DNA of 64,000 nt from JBEKIK01 sp963845975 (GCA_963845975.1 CAWJUD010000001.1:1984001-2048000), one strand, 5' to 3'; positions 55,629-64,000 are shown, numbered from the stretch's first letter. Notes: generated by a model from the letters alone, not told the origin. Made by a program: numbers and translations.

Positions 55629-56575
55629 TCAGCGACGCTTTTTGGAACGTTCGTCGTAGGCATCGACAATCCGCTGCACCAGCGGGTGCCTGACGATATC
55701 CGCGGAACTCAACGTCACCGCGACGATTCCCTTTATCCCCCGCAGCCGCGCCAAAGCGTCGATCAGGCCGCTGCGGGTATGAGGAGGCAAATCGATTTGC
55801 GTAATGTCGCCGGAAACCACGATCTTCGAGCCGGCACCCATACGCGTCAAAAACATCTTCATCTGCGAAACCGTGGTGTTTTGCGCTTCGTCGAGGATGA
55901 TAAAGGCTTCGTTTAGCGTGCGCCGCGCATGTAGGCCAGGGGTATCACTTCGATCAAGTCTTCCTCGGTATAGCGCTTGATAAGGTCGTGATCGATCATC
56001 TCGTGCAGGGCGTCCATAAGTGGCCGCAGATAAGGATTGATCTTGGCCTGCAAGTCGCCCGGCAAATAGCCCAGACTTTCACCGGCTTCGACCGCCGGGC
56101 GCACAAGCACGATCTTGCGGATGGCTTCCTTTTTTAAGGCCGAAGAAGCCATGGCCACGGCCAAATACGTCTTGCCCGTCCCGGCCGGCCCGTAACATAA
56201 CACGATGTCGTTTTGGCGAATGGCATCCACGAATCGTGCTTGGCCGGGCGACTTGGGGCGAATCTGCCGCCCGGGTTTGAAGACCTCGATGGGCGGGCTT
56301 TCCGAAGGCAGATGACCATTTAACACCGCGCTTAAGACCAGCGATACGTCTTCCGAAGCCAAAGACCCGTGTCGATTGGCATGGGCCCCAAGCCGCTCCA
56401 AAACCTCGGTGGCCGAGGCAACCGCCTCAGGCGGACCGTCGATTTGAACGAGACCATCCTGGACCGTGATATTAACACCCAGCGCGTCACGGATTTTCCG
56501 TACGTGTTGATCGCGGGCACCAAACAAAGTCAGCAGCGACTTGGAACTAACGACCGATATAGTTGTTTCACTCAT
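55629..56575 (-). CDS. phoH: PhoH-family ATPase (one frameshift)
   Basis: About 316 residues. An N-terminal KH-like part (V-R-K-I-R-D-A-L-G-V-N-I-T-V-Q-D-G-L-V) precedes the PhoH P-loop domain: Walker A Y-G-P-A-G-T-G-K-T-Y-L-A, R-P-A-V-E-A-G-E-S-L-G-Y-L-P-G-D and the Walker B F-I-I-L-D-E-A-Q-N-T. One C is missing near 55925, giving a TAA right after M-R-G-A-R; adding it yields A-Y-M-R-G-R-T-L-N-E-A-F-I-I-L-D-E-A. ATG 56575. YbeZ/PhoH works with YbeY on ribosomal RNA in several bacteria. Confidence 0.93.
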
Positions 56576-56720
56576 CTTCAAATAGTATAAGCTTTATTCA
56601 AACTAGGATGCAACGCATTGCCACTGCTTGGTATCAAAGACCCCACAATAAGACGTATAGAATAACGAATAACGCGACATCCAAAGTTTAATACCCCACT
56701 AATAATATAGGGGATATTCC

Positions 56721-57080
56721 TCAATAACCGGCTATATCGGCGATGTAGGTGTGGCAATAAGGGCAAATGTGGGTCTGAGATGGAATGTCCTTATTGCATT
56801 TTACGCAGCTTTTCCAAGGCGTTTCGTGGTGATCTTTATTAGGCCGATGTGGCGTGCCTTCCTCGAGGTCTATTCCACTGCCTATGCCGCTGGGGGATGG
56901 CTGGGAAGGCCCGATGTAATCTAATATTACATCTTCGGATAAGGATTGTTTTGCCGCAACCGGGATAGGGACATAAATATAGACTTGCCCCTTGCACAAC
57001 GGGCAAAGGCCCGTTTTTCCAGCCATGGAATTTTTAACTTTTAACTTATGCCCTTTTGGGCAGGTCACTTCGATCGACAT
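56721..57080 (-). CDS. Planctomycete double zinc-ribbon protein
   Basis: A 119-residue protein. N-terminal module S-I-E-V-T-C-P-K-G-H-K-L-K-V, then G-K-T-G-L-C-P-L-C-K-G-Q-V-Y-I-Y-V-P, a zinc ribbon seen in many planctomycete proteins as an N-terminal domain. The C-terminus has another, C-V-K-C-N-K-D-I-P-S-Q-T-H-I-C-P-Y-C-H-T-Y-I. A charged linker of about 50 residues separates them. The start at 57080 is preferred for its GGGGG ribosome-site-like sequence and because the N-terminal module begins there. The function is unknown. Confidence 0.6.
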   Translation of the reverse strand: MSIEVTCPKGHKLKVKNSMAGKTGLCPLCKGQVYIYVPIPVAAKQSLSEDVILDYIGPSQPSPSGIGSGIDLEEGTPHRPNKDHHETPWKSCVKCNKDIPSQTHICPYCHTYIADIAGY

Positions 57081-57420
57081 CGCTCGACCCCCTTTTCTGG
57101 CCCAAGAAATACCAAGGGAATCCTTTGCTCGATGCCGGATCCAATCTGCGTCTGACAAGCTCCTAAGAATGCATATCCGGCGACCTATACACAATAATGC
57201 ACATTTATCGCATTACTTATCTTCGCCAATAGCCTGGATTGTAGGAACGTATCGATGAATTATGAATTAAGACAAGTTGTTCGAAAGCAGTCAATACGCT
57301 CCTCAAACAAACTTAATGATAACACCTCAAGGGCCGGCTGCCTAGTCCCTCTTGTCCAGTTTCCACGGGAATACATAGAGGAAAAGATCACTTGACCGAC
57401 AAGGGAATTTGTCTAGCCTT
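57081..57420. other. Gap without recognised genes
   Basis: About 340 bases between the zinc-ribbon gene and the end of cdsA, AT-rich in the middle. No hairpin, repeat or open frame with family features could be supported. Confidence 0.4.
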
Positions 57421-58332
57421 TCAGCCGGTCGACTGCAAAATCCAAAAGGCCCACCCCACCGGAGCGGCAAAAAGAAGCGAATCCAGGACATCCAATACCC
57501 CCCCGAACCCGGGCATCCAGGTGCTGGAATCCTTACGCCCAGCCTCGCGTTTCAAGAGCGATTCGGCCAGATCGCCCAAAATGCCTGCTATTCCCACTAA
57601 AATGCCGTACGGAATCCATGCCCAGCCCAAGCCCGGCGCGGAACCGGCAGTGTTCATGGACGGAAACAGAAAAAACCAGCTTAGCCAGGCCCCAAGGCAG
57701 GCGAAAAATATCGCCCCGGCGGCCCCTTCCCAGGTTTTGCCGGGACTCAGCAGGGGCGTCATCTTGTGACGTCCCGCCAATCGGCCGACCAGGTAGGCAC
57801 CGGTGTCGCCCATCTTCACCACGATTATCAGCGAGACCAGGGCGCCGACGCCCCATGCCAATCGCAATTGTACGAGAAAACTCATGAGCAAGCCCAGATA
57901 GATCAGGGCAAATGCCGACGAGGCCATATTGCCGATCGCCCGGCCCGGCTTTTGAAAAAGGCGCATTTCATTGACAAACAGGAGCAGCGTGCAAATCGTC
58001 AATGCCGTCAACGGCCAGGCCGTTAGCGCCATTGTATGCTGCCATGAGAGGCGACCTTCGCCCGACCACTGCCATAGATTCCATTTGGCCAAAACAATGG
58101 GAATCCAATTGGAAAGCAAGATCAACACGTTGCCGCAATAAACCACCCAAGCCCTAGGCTGGGCGCCGCCGGCCGCCATGAGTTGCGACAACTCCGCAGT
58201 GGCGAAAATCACAAAAATCACGGCCAGGGGCATAAGCCATGTGCCCGGGAGCGAAGCCAAATGGTCCAGCCAGCACAGCCCGGCCAAGGCCGCGATGATC
58301 AAGGTTCCAAAAAGCAGGCGCCAGCGGAGCAT
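57421..58332 (-). CDS. cdsA: Phosphatidate cytidylyltransferase
   Basis: Makes CDP-diacylglycerol from phosphatidic acid and CTP in the inner membrane. A 303-residue protein with eight or so helices. The C-terminal signature S-L-L-K-R-E-A-G-R-K-D-S-S-T-W-M-P-G-F-G-G-V-L-D-V-L-D-S is the Prosite CDS pattern with two changes: Phe for the usual His in P-G-H-G-G and Val-Leu in the L-D-R-x-D segment. K-M-G-D-T-G-A-Y-L-V-G-R and S-P-G-K-T-W-E-G-A are well conserved. The ATG at 58332 begins the first helix; an upstream in-frame extension would overlap the divergent blaI promoter. Confidence 0.9.
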   Translation of the reverse strand: MLRWRLLFGTLIIAALAGLCWLDHLASLPGTWLMPLAVIFVIFATAELSQLMAAGGAQPRAWVVYCGNVLILLSNWIPIVLAKWNLWQWSGEGRLSWQHTMALTAWPLTALTICTLLLFVNEMRLFQKPGRAIGNMASSAFALIYLGLLMSFLVQLRLAWGVGALVSLIIVVKMGDTGAYLVGRLAGRHKMTPLLSPGKTWEGAAGAIFFACLGAWLSWFFLFPSMNTAGSAPGLGWAWIPYGILVGIAGILGDLAESLLKREAGRKDSSTWMPGFGGVLDVLDSLLFAAPVGWAFWILQSTG

Positions 58333-58531
58333 ATCTGTATACGGCGTAAGATTTTGCAAAAATATCGAAGGCAAACAAAGAATCATACACTTTTTAGTGG
58401 AAATATCCATCCCATTACGGCCGGATGAATCGAAATACACAAGTCCGATTAGACAAATGCCTCGCCCCAGACTGGATTTCATGCCGATTTCCGACAATCG
58501 CCTCTGGATATATCCGCGGCCGATGATATTC

Positions 58532-58589
58532 TGCGGAAAATTCCGCACATGGTATTGACAATCGGAATAAAGTGCGGTAAGATCCGCAC
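58532..58589 (+). promoter_or_regulatory. blaI promoter with two BlaI-type operators
   Basis: TTGACA (58555-58560), 17 bases, TAAGAT (58578-58583) form a strong promoter. The dyad GTGCGG-TAAGAT-CCGCAC (58572-58589) has its centre on the -10 box, so a bound repressor blocks polymerase. A second dyad, TGCGGAAAATTCCGCA (58532-58547), is a perfect 16-bp palindrome 40 bases upstream with the same half-site. AGGAGG at 58610-58615 is the ribosome site of blaI. Confidence 0.8.
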
Positions 58590-58621
58590 ATTGAGAATCG
58601 CACTGCTATAGGAGGCTGCTT

Positions 58622-59011
58622 ATGCCGCGGTTTACAAAGGGCGAACTTGAAATCATGCGGATCCTGTGGAAGCACGGCGAGCTCAAGCCGGCCGAAATCC
58701 AGCAGCGATTCCCCTGGAAGATCCAGAATTCTTCGCTTAGGTCGTATCTGTCGATCCTGCTGGAAAAAGGCCGCGTGGTGCGGCGGCGCATAGGTAAGGC
58801 GTATTTTTACCGGGCAAAAACCCGACGCGAATCGACCTTCCGCAACATGCTCCGCGATCTCACGCGCATCTGCTGCAACGGCTCGGTCCAGGCCTTGCTC
58901 TGCCAACTTATACGTTCTGAAAAACTCTCGAAAGAAGATCTGCTCGAACTTAAACGCATCGCCGAAGAAAAAAATCCATCGGCCGATCCGATAAAACAGG
59001 AGAAAAAGTGA
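58622..59011 (+). CDS. BlaI/MecI/CopY-family repressor
   Basis: A 129-residue winged-helix repressor. L-T/F-K-G-E-L-E-I-M-R-I-L-W and S-L-R-S-Y-L-S-I-L-L-E-K-G-R-V-V-R-R-R-I-G-K-A-Y-F-Y are family-diagnostic. The C-terminal dimerisation part and the site usually cut by BlaR1 (around F-R-N-M-L) are present. Autoregulated from the operators upstream. Its stop overlaps the start of the BlaR1-like gene (GTGATG), so the sensor and repressor are coupled. Confidence 0.9.
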   Translation: MPRFTKGELEIMRILWKHGELKPAEIQQRFPWKIQNSSLRSYLSILLEKGRVVRRRIGKAYFYRAKTRRESTFRNMLRDLTRICCNGSVQALLCQLIRSEKLSKEDLLELKRIAEEKNPSADPIKQEKK

Positions 59012-61866
59012 TGAACCTGCCGAATTTTTTGTGCGATGGTTTTGCTCATTTTTCCGCGATGCCGGCCTGGAGTATTTTGCTGTTTAAAGCCACTCTGATT
59101 CTATCAATCGCGTGGCTGATGCACTTCAGCTTAGCCCGGGCTAATCCTCGATGGTGCATTTTTCTATGGCGCGGGGTTGCGGTCGGCCTTGTACTTTTGG
59201 CCATTTGGACCCTTGGGTTGCCGGGCTTTGAAATCCGCGTATCGATCCCGGAAACATTCCCGATAGCATCTCCATCTTACATGCAACCGGTTGTCGCTGG
59301 GCAAAATGCTGCAGTATCCCTGAACACATTCGACCATCAAAAAAATACTTCTGAATCAGTCGAGTATTTTAGGCCGCCGGTGTCCTGGCAGATTGTTCTT
59401 CTTGGAATATGGGGCATCGGCATGGCGGCGCTAGTCTTTCGGCTGGCAATTGGACATCTCCGGCTTAGGAGTCTTTTGCGAAGTTCAAAACCCGTGCCGG
59501 AAGCGGTTGTTGCCGAGGCCCGGCGAATTGCCGCCGGATTGGGATGTCGTCGGGCAACGCGGATTCACAGTTCCCCACAATTCGCCATACCGTTTCTTTA
59601 TGGGATGCTGCGTCCAGTGGTGGTTCTGCCCGAGCGGATGTGCGAAACAGCCCACAGCGCGCAGTTGTCCGGGATTCTTGCTCATGAGGTGGCCCACACG
59701 CGGTCGTTTGATCTGCTGTGGAACGCGGTAATGCAAGTGATATCGATTGTGCTCTGGTTCCACCCGCTGGCGTGGCGGATCGGTTCGGCCCACCGGGCCG
59801 CGTGCGATGCGGTTTGCGACGCTATTTCGGCGTCCTTTATCGGCGACGTGCAAGACTATTGCCGGACGCTCGCCCGAGTTGCCCTAGATGCCACAGTCCC
59901 GGCGTTATCTTTTGGACTGTCCATGGCCAAAGGTTGCGACGTGCGCCGCCGATTGGCCGTGCTTCAGTGGAGAGTTTTTGCCGCGCCGCTCAAGCGTCGC
60001 ACGGTTATCGGCACGGCCATAGTCGGCCTGATGTTATTAACTCTGTTGGCAGGATTGCGCTTTGCGGCGGCTGCTCAAACCGTCGCCGAGCAGTCTCAGA
60101 GCCCGGCTGAAGATAAGGCTATTGCTCCCGGCAAGGTGTTTGAAGAGGTGGTAAATACATATAAAACGATGGACACATACAAGGCCGAAGGAACGGTCGC
60201 GATGGACATCGACACAGGTTCTGTAAAAAGTAATTCGGAAACCTCGTTTTCCATAGCGCTTAAAAAGCCAAACCTCTACCTCATCACTTGGACGCAAAAA
60301 AACAATATCATGCTAAATATGGCACAAACTGGAGCAGTATGGAGCGACGGCGATCAACCGTATCTTTACATGGGAGCGATGCGTGCATATTCCAAAATCA
60401 ACGGCGATGACATTGCACTAGCCTCCGCAACGGGAATCTCAGGCGGCGCTGCTTCCACAATACCATCTCTCTTTCTCAAGCAACAATCCCCGTTTTCCAG
60501 GCTGAAAGATCCCAAAATAGAAGCGGCTGAAAAAGTCGAAGGAGAAGATTGTTACGTCATCAGCGGAACCTCACTGATATCGAAGAAGGAAACATGGTGG
60601 ATCTCCAAGTCAAAACACCTTATCGTGAAGTATTCACGTTCTCTTGCTCCTCCCGAGGGCGGCATGAAGATGCCCGAATTCACCGATGAACAACTTGAGG
60701 CGTCGATTAAAAGCATGGGCATGAAGGTAACGGAAGAGAGCAAGAAAAACATGAAAGAAATGATGGCCCGTTCCAGGGATGTTTTTAAAAATATGAAGAT
60801 AAACGGCACTTCCACCGAGATTCAAGTAAAAATATCATCGCCCGATTTGAGTAAAAAAGATTTTCAATATGCGCCGCCGAAAGACGCCGAACTCAAGGAA
60901 TCGCTCTTCGGCGGAATCTTAGGCGGGCAATCGCCGAGTAATAATGCGAAACCGCAGGAGCCGATGCCGCTACCTGCAAAGGCTCCGATGATGGCGCCGC
61001 GTCAGTTAGAGCCTAGTGGTCGGATGATTCCGTTAAAAGGCACGGTTGTTGATCCTGAGGGCAAGCCGGTTTCAGGTGCGGAAGTAAAATGGGCCTATGG
61101 CATAAGCCCGCCGGATTTCGGCGCTACTCGTACCGACGATTCAGGAAAATTCACCATTCCTGGAATTGGAGCAGGCGGTAAGCCTGAGATTGTTGCAGTC
61201 GATCGCCGGAGAATACTCAAAGGTCATCTGATCATCTCCACAACCCCGCAAGCCGACGTTGAGATTAAACTTTTGCCGACCGGTGCAATTACCGGCCGTG
61301 TGACCGACGGCAAGGAGCCGATGCCCAAGGTCAATGTCGAACTTTTTGCCCAGGTCGAGACAGTACCCGGGAGCACGGCGAACTATATTGGAATCGAATC
61401 TGCGGTGACCGACGCCGCCGGCCGCTACAAATTCGATATGGTAGAGTCCGCACGCGAACACCATGTGATCGCGAGTGCCGAGGGTTATACCAGCGATTCG
61501 TCAAAACCCCTTAAGGTTGGCGCGGACGAGAGCATGAAGCTCCCGGACCTTGAGATCCAGCGGGGCAACATGGTGGTCACGGGGATCGTCGTTGATTACG
61601 ATGGAAATCCGTTGGAAGGAGTGAGAGTCCGGGCCATCGAACGCACGTCGCGACCAGTATATTCAAGCCCGCCGCCGCCAACGGGCAAGGACGGCCGTTT
61701 CACTATCTCCAACTTGCCCAACACAGAATTGATTTTGTCGGTTGAGGGTTACCACCCACTTCAAAATAATATCCCCATCTTGTTCCCTACCCTTGCGGAA
61801 GTCAAGCCGGGTCAAACGGAGGCAAGGATCGTGCTCGATCCCAAGCTCCTTCACAAAAGTCCATAA
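59011..61866 (+). CDS. BlaR1/M56-family membrane peptidase fused to a lipoprotein-sorting-like and carboxypeptidase-regulatory domains
   Basis: A 951-residue sensor-protease. N-terminal four-helix membrane part, with zinc motif H-E-V-A-H (His225, Glu226, His229) in I-L-A-H-E-V-A-H-T-R-S-F-D, as in M56 peptidases. After the last helix (T-V-I-G-T-A-I-V-G-L-M-L-L, about residue 345) comes a periplasmic region resembling LolA/DUF2092-type beta sheets (V-N-T-Y-K-T-M-D-T-Y-K-A-E-G, about residues 380-620) and three carboxypeptidase-regulatory-like beta sandwiches (G-T-V-V-D-P-E-G-K-P-V-S-G-A-E-V; I-V-V-D-Y-D-G-N-P-L-E-G-V-R-V). There is no penicillin-binding domain, so the signal is not a beta-lactam. 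It presumably cuts the neighbouring BlaI-like repressor when its periplasmic part senses a ligand. Confidence 0.85.
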   Translation: MNLPNFLCDGFAHFSAMPAWSILLFKATLILSIAWLMHFSLARANPRWCIFLWRGVAVGLVLLAIWTLGLPGFEIRVSIPETFPIASPSYMQPVVAGQNAAVSLNTFDHQKNTSESVEYFRPPVSWQIVLLGIWGIGMAALVFRLAIGHLRLRSLLRSSKPVPEAVVAEARRIAAGLGCRRATRIHSSPQFAIPFLYGMLRPVVVLPERMCETAHSAQLSGILAHEVAHTRSFDLLWNAVMQVISIVLWFHPLAWRIGSAHRAACDAVCDAISASFIGDVQDYCRTLARVALDATVPALSFGLSMAKGCDVRRRLAVLQWRVFAAPLKRRTVIGTAIVGLMLLTLLAGLRFAAAAQTVAEQSQSPAEDKAIAPGKVFEEVVNTYKTMDTYKAEGTVAMDIDTGSVKSNSETSFSIALKKPNLYLITWTQKNNIMLNMAQTGAVWSDGDQPYLYMGAMRAYSKINGDDIALASATGISGGAASTIPSLFLKQQSPFSRLKDPKIEAAEKVEGEDCYVISGTSLISKKETWWISKSKHLIVKYSRSLAPPEGGMKMPEFTDEQLEASIKSMGMKVTEESKKNMKEMMARSRDVFKNMKINGTSTEIQVKISSPDLSKKDFQYAPPKDAELKESLFGGILGGQSPSNNAKPQEPMPLPAKAPMMAPRQLEPSGRMIPLKGTVVDPEGKPVSGAEVKWAYGISPPDFGATRTDDSGKFTIPGIGAGGKPEIVAVDRRRILKGHLIISTTPQADVEIKLLPTGAITGRVTDGKEPMPKVNVELFAQVETVPGSTANYIGIESAVTDAAGRYKFDMVESAREHHVIASAEGYTSDSSKPLKVGADESMKLPDLEIQRGNMVVTGIVVDYDGNPLEGVRVRAIERTSRPVYSSPPPPTGKDGRFTISNLPNTELILSVEGYHPLQNNIPILFPTLAEVKPGQTEARIVLDPKLLHKSP

Positions 61867-61888
61867 CTTCTGCGTTTAAAAAGAATCC

Positions 61889-61932
61889 CTGAGCGGCCGG
61901 GACGGCGTAACTTGCGCCGCCCCGGCGCTCAG
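61889..61932. terminator. Strong hairpin after the blaR1-like gene
   Basis: CTGAGCGGCCGGGACGGCG pairs with CGCCGCCCCGGCGCTCAG with one bulge and one mismatch around a TAACTTG loop. It begins 23 bases after the stop codon. No T-run follows, so it may stop transcription poorly or only protect the mRNA. The remaining gap to 62196 holds the repeats listed next and no gene. Confidence 0.6.
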
Positions 61933-62118
61933 TCAAAGACTCCACCGCGAAGCACTTGCCCTAAGCGGTCGACCCAGTAACCGCATTAAGGCAAGTTTGT
62001 GCTCCTACCCAAGGAGGGAAGGGCTGCGCCGGATTCCCGCAAACCCGACGCATTCGGCGGAGTCCATCATTGGTTCGATTGTTTTAGTTCCAAGTTTTCA
62101 GTCGGCAATCAGGATTTG

Positions 62119-62178
62119 TTTAGCCCCGGCACTTGTGCCGGGTGTATTGAATATGGATCGCTAAACCGCAAGCGGTTT
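62119..62178. repeat. TTTAGCCC-family and AAACCGC palindromes
   Basis: TTTAGCCCCGGCACTTGTGC, closing CGGGTG (62119-62144), and AAACCGCAAGCGGTTT (62163-62178) sit beside each other, 19 bases before the end of the murE-like gene. Confidence 0.75.
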
Positions 62179-62196
62179 CATTGGCGTATTTATCCT

Positions 62197-63681
62197 TCAT
62201 CCTTTGGCATACGGCTGCACTTTATACAGCCAATCGCAGGCAATTTGACGATCATCAGGCGATAAACTTTCTTCGTCCTCAATTTCCAGAGTCTCATATC
62301 CCTTGCCGGCAATCAGCACGCAATCGCCTATTTGGGCCAGGGACAAGGCGCGATGAATTGCCGCGCGGCGCTCGGGAATGATCTCCGCATGATCGGGGCG
62401 TTGGAAACCGCTCAGTAGATCTCGGATGATCGCTGCCGGGTCCTCGCCGAGCGGATTGCCGCTTGTAACGATGGCCACATCGGCGTTCCGTTCCACTGCC
62501 CGGCCCAGCAGCGGAGGCTGCGACTCATCGCCCTCGCTGCCTGCGCCGAACATGCAAATCAGCCGGCCTTGGGTCACGGTTTTGAGCGCTTGCAGGCATC
62601 CTACCAAGGCATCGGGCGTATGGGCGAAGTCGACAAAAACGCTAAACGGCTGGCCGCATTCGATCCGCTCCAGCCGGCCGGGCACGTGTTTCGCCGCCTC
62701 CAGGGTGCGAACGATCCGCGGCAACTTGATGCCGTAAGCCAGCCCGACCGCTGCGGCCGTCAGGCAGTTGTAAATATGATGCCTGCCGATCATCTGTGTT
62801 CGCACCGGCATGGTATCGCTGCCGGCGGTGATAAGGAAAGTCTGCTCGCTGGGGAATTGTTCGATGGGCGTACCTGCGATTTCGGCGGGCGAATTAATGC
62901 CCACCGTCAGTGCCGGACCGTCGATCTGCCGCAAATATCCGGCCGAGGCAGGATCGTCGGCGTTCAGGACCGCGAATGCCTCGCCGCGAAGATGATCGAA
63001 CAAGCGTGATCTGGCCGGCCGATAATCTTTGGATGTGATGTTGCCGCCAAGGTGGTCGCGGGTGACGTTCGTCACGCAGGCGGCATCGTAACAAACGCCG
63101 GCTACGCGCGATTGCGCCAAAGCCAGGTTGGATACATCCATCACCGCGTGCGAGCAGCCGTTGCGCACCATTCGGGCAAGCACTGTTGCCAATCGATCCG
63201 GCTGCGGCGTGGCCTCGGCGGCGTATTCTACATCCTCGCCGTCGAAATATCCCAGCCTGCTCAACAAACCGACTTTATGTCCCGCATGGGCCAGCACGCC
63301 GGCAATCAGGCAACTGGTAGTCGTTTTGCCGTTGACGCCCGTTACGCCGATAACTTTGAGCTTATCGCTGGGATGGCCCGCCAGGGCCTGGCAGATCAGG
63401 CCGTAGGCTTCTCGGGCATTGGAAACCAGGCAAACGGGAATATCCATTTTCGGCAATAGGTGGTCGGAAAGGATGCCGGCACAGCCTCGGGCGATGGCGT
63501 CGGCAAAGGAGTCGTATCCGATGCGAGCGGCGTCCAAAGCCACAAACAGGTCGCCCGATCGCAGTTGCTGCACATCGGAGGCGCAGCCGCAAAAGCCGAT
63601 ATCGCCGGCCCCGAAAAATTGGGCGTCCGGTACCAGTTTCCGCAGGCTTTCGAGATGTCCCAAACCGGGACAGACTTGCAT
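62197..63681 (-). CDS. Mur-ligase-family protein resembling MurE (UDP-MurNAc-tripeptide synthetase)
   Basis: A 494-residue ATP-dependent Mur ligase. P-loop G-V-T-G-V-N-G-K-T-T-T; MurE-like N-terminal segment S-D-V-Q-Q-L-R-S-G-D-L-F-V-A-L; centre A-V-M-D-V-S-N-L-A-L-A-Q-S-R-V and T-N-V-T-R-D-H-L; C-terminal G-R-L-E-R-I...V-F-V-D-F-A-H-T-P-D-A-L and F-G-A-G-S-E-G-D. Differences from standard MurE: the D-H-L-D-Y-H-G motif is D-H-L-G-G-N-I, and D-N-P-R (meso-DAP recognition) is G-N-P-L. It may add another amino acid or be a divergent paralogue. The start at 63681 has GGAGG 9 bases upstream. No adjacent cell-wall gene is visible. Confidence 0.75.
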   Translation of the reverse strand: MQVCPGLGHLESLRKLVPDAQFFGAGDIGFCGCASDVQQLRSGDLFVALDAARIGYDSFADAIARGCAGILSDHLLPKMDIPVCLVSNAREAYGLICQALAGHPSDKLKVIGVTGVNGKTTTSCLIAGVLAHAGHKVGLLSRLGYFDGEDVEYAAEATPQPDRLATVLARMVRNGCSHAVMDVSNLALAQSRVAGVCYDAACVTNVTRDHLGGNITSKDYRPARSRLFDHLRGEAFAVLNADDPASAGYLRQIDGPALTVGINSPAEIAGTPIEQFPSEQTFLITAGSDTMPVRTQMIGRHHIYNCLTAAAVGLAYGIKLPRIVRTLEAAKHVPGRLERIECGQPFSVFVDFAHTPDALVGCLQALKTVTQGRLICMFGAGSEGDESQPPLLGRAVERNADVAIVTSGNPLGEDPAAIIRDLLSGFQRPDHAEIIPERRAAIHRALSLAQIGDCVLIAGKGYETLEIEDEESLSPDDRQIACDWLYKVQPYAKG

Positions 63682-63971
63682 GACCCAAGGCCTCCTTGCC
63701 AAGTAGTCCGCACATTCCATGTGCCGTCTGCATTACACTACAATGATAAGCGCGCTAATTTGGAGAAACGGCATCCTGCCGTGTTCAAGGGCGGGATTGT
63801 CTCGATTTTTGGGCTTTTGTCAAGGCGGAAATTCGTTCACACTGACCTTTGGACTGGACAAAATCGGTATTTTAGGCGAAGATTCTGAAACATGGGGACT
63901 GGCTCCGACATGCAAGTTTCCGTGATAAACTGGGGAATCAAACCAGACGCCCGTCCCCTTTTTTCATAACC
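63682..63971. other. Gap with a half copy of the GGGGACTGGCTCCGA repeat
   Basis: Around 63893-63910 the sequence GGGGACTGGCTCCGA matches the element in metH at 7843; GTCCCC at about 63953 may be its other end. No complete gene is visible. Confidence 0.45.
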
Positions 63972-64000
63972 ATGCCTTACAGTGATTTTGATCTGGAAAC
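63972..64000 (+). CDS. First codons of a gene cut by the window end
   Basis: ATG at 63972 reads M-P-Y-S-D-F-D-L-E and then the window ends. The opening M-(P/S)-Y-S-D-F-x-L-E resembles a family of uncharacterised proteins common in cyanobacteria and planctomycetes, but nine residues are too few for a firm claim. Confidence 0.3.

Overview
The window looks like a chromosomal segment of a diderm planctomycete, probably of the Pirellulales type. The pointers are a DUF1559-type pseudopilin, a PEP-CTERM beta-strand-repeat protein, an HYExAFE-family protein, a BlaI/BlaR1 pair with carboxypeptidase-regulatory domains, a planctomycete-type SecA, and an outer-membrane toolkit (WaaA, LptE-like, BamD-like). 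The assignment comes from protein families read by eye; no search was run. GC-rich housekeeping genes alternate with shorter AT-richer accessory genes.

Layout. 1-4 kb: the 3' end of a large secreted protein, a PEP-CTERM protein on the minus strand, and a second copy of the first gene's 3' end. 4-10.3 kb: a DUF457-type membrane protein, cobalamin-dependent methionine synthase, and a lipoprotein interrupted by TGA. 10.4-21.2 kb: small proteins, secA, toxin-antitoxin genes (a broken PIN gene, a complete VapBC-like pair, a Phd/RelE pair), waaA, a pseudopilin, metK and an HYExAFE protein. 21.4-25.7 kb: a sodium/solute symporter, an FAD flavoprotein and its ferredoxin, probably one catabolic unit. 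25.9-32.1 kb: an S9 dipeptidyl peptidase and dnaE. 32.2-36.6 kb: an XRE/ImmA pair followed by a duplicated dnaE 3' end, two membrane proteins and a frameshifted lipoprotein. 36.8-39.9 kb (minus): trigger factor, two ClpPs and tRNA-Gly. 40.4-47.6 kb: a receiver protein, an SDR epimerase, a GNAT plus two ATP-grasp ligases, fliM and proA. 48.4-58.3 kb (minus): folP, lptE, a BamD-like gene, recO, ybeY, pgpH, phoH, a zinc-ribbon gene and cdsA. 58.5-61.9 kb: blaI-blaR1 with clear operators. 62.2-63.7 kb: a murE-like gene; the first codons of another gene close the window.

Two patterns stand out. First, several families of short palindromes and heptamer repeats lie between genes, and the same families are inserted inside conserved genes (metH, dnaE, waaA, folP, and a ligase), nearly always keeping the frame open and falling in surface-loop positions. 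They resemble Rickettsia palindromic elements in behaviour, but here several families do this. Second, two accessory cassettes (the PEP-CTERM gene, and XRE/ImmA) each sit directly after the stop codon of a host gene and are followed by a second copy of that gene's 3' end. The copies differ mainly at synonymous positions, as expected if both ends came from functional genes in different lineages.

Caution: at least thirteen single-base disruptions break conserved, often essential genes (secA, dnaE, folP, phoH, clpP and others), many in homopolymers. Assembly or read error is the most likely cause, and it limits how far any single stop or frameshift can be interpreted. Such genes are given here as one reconstructed span.
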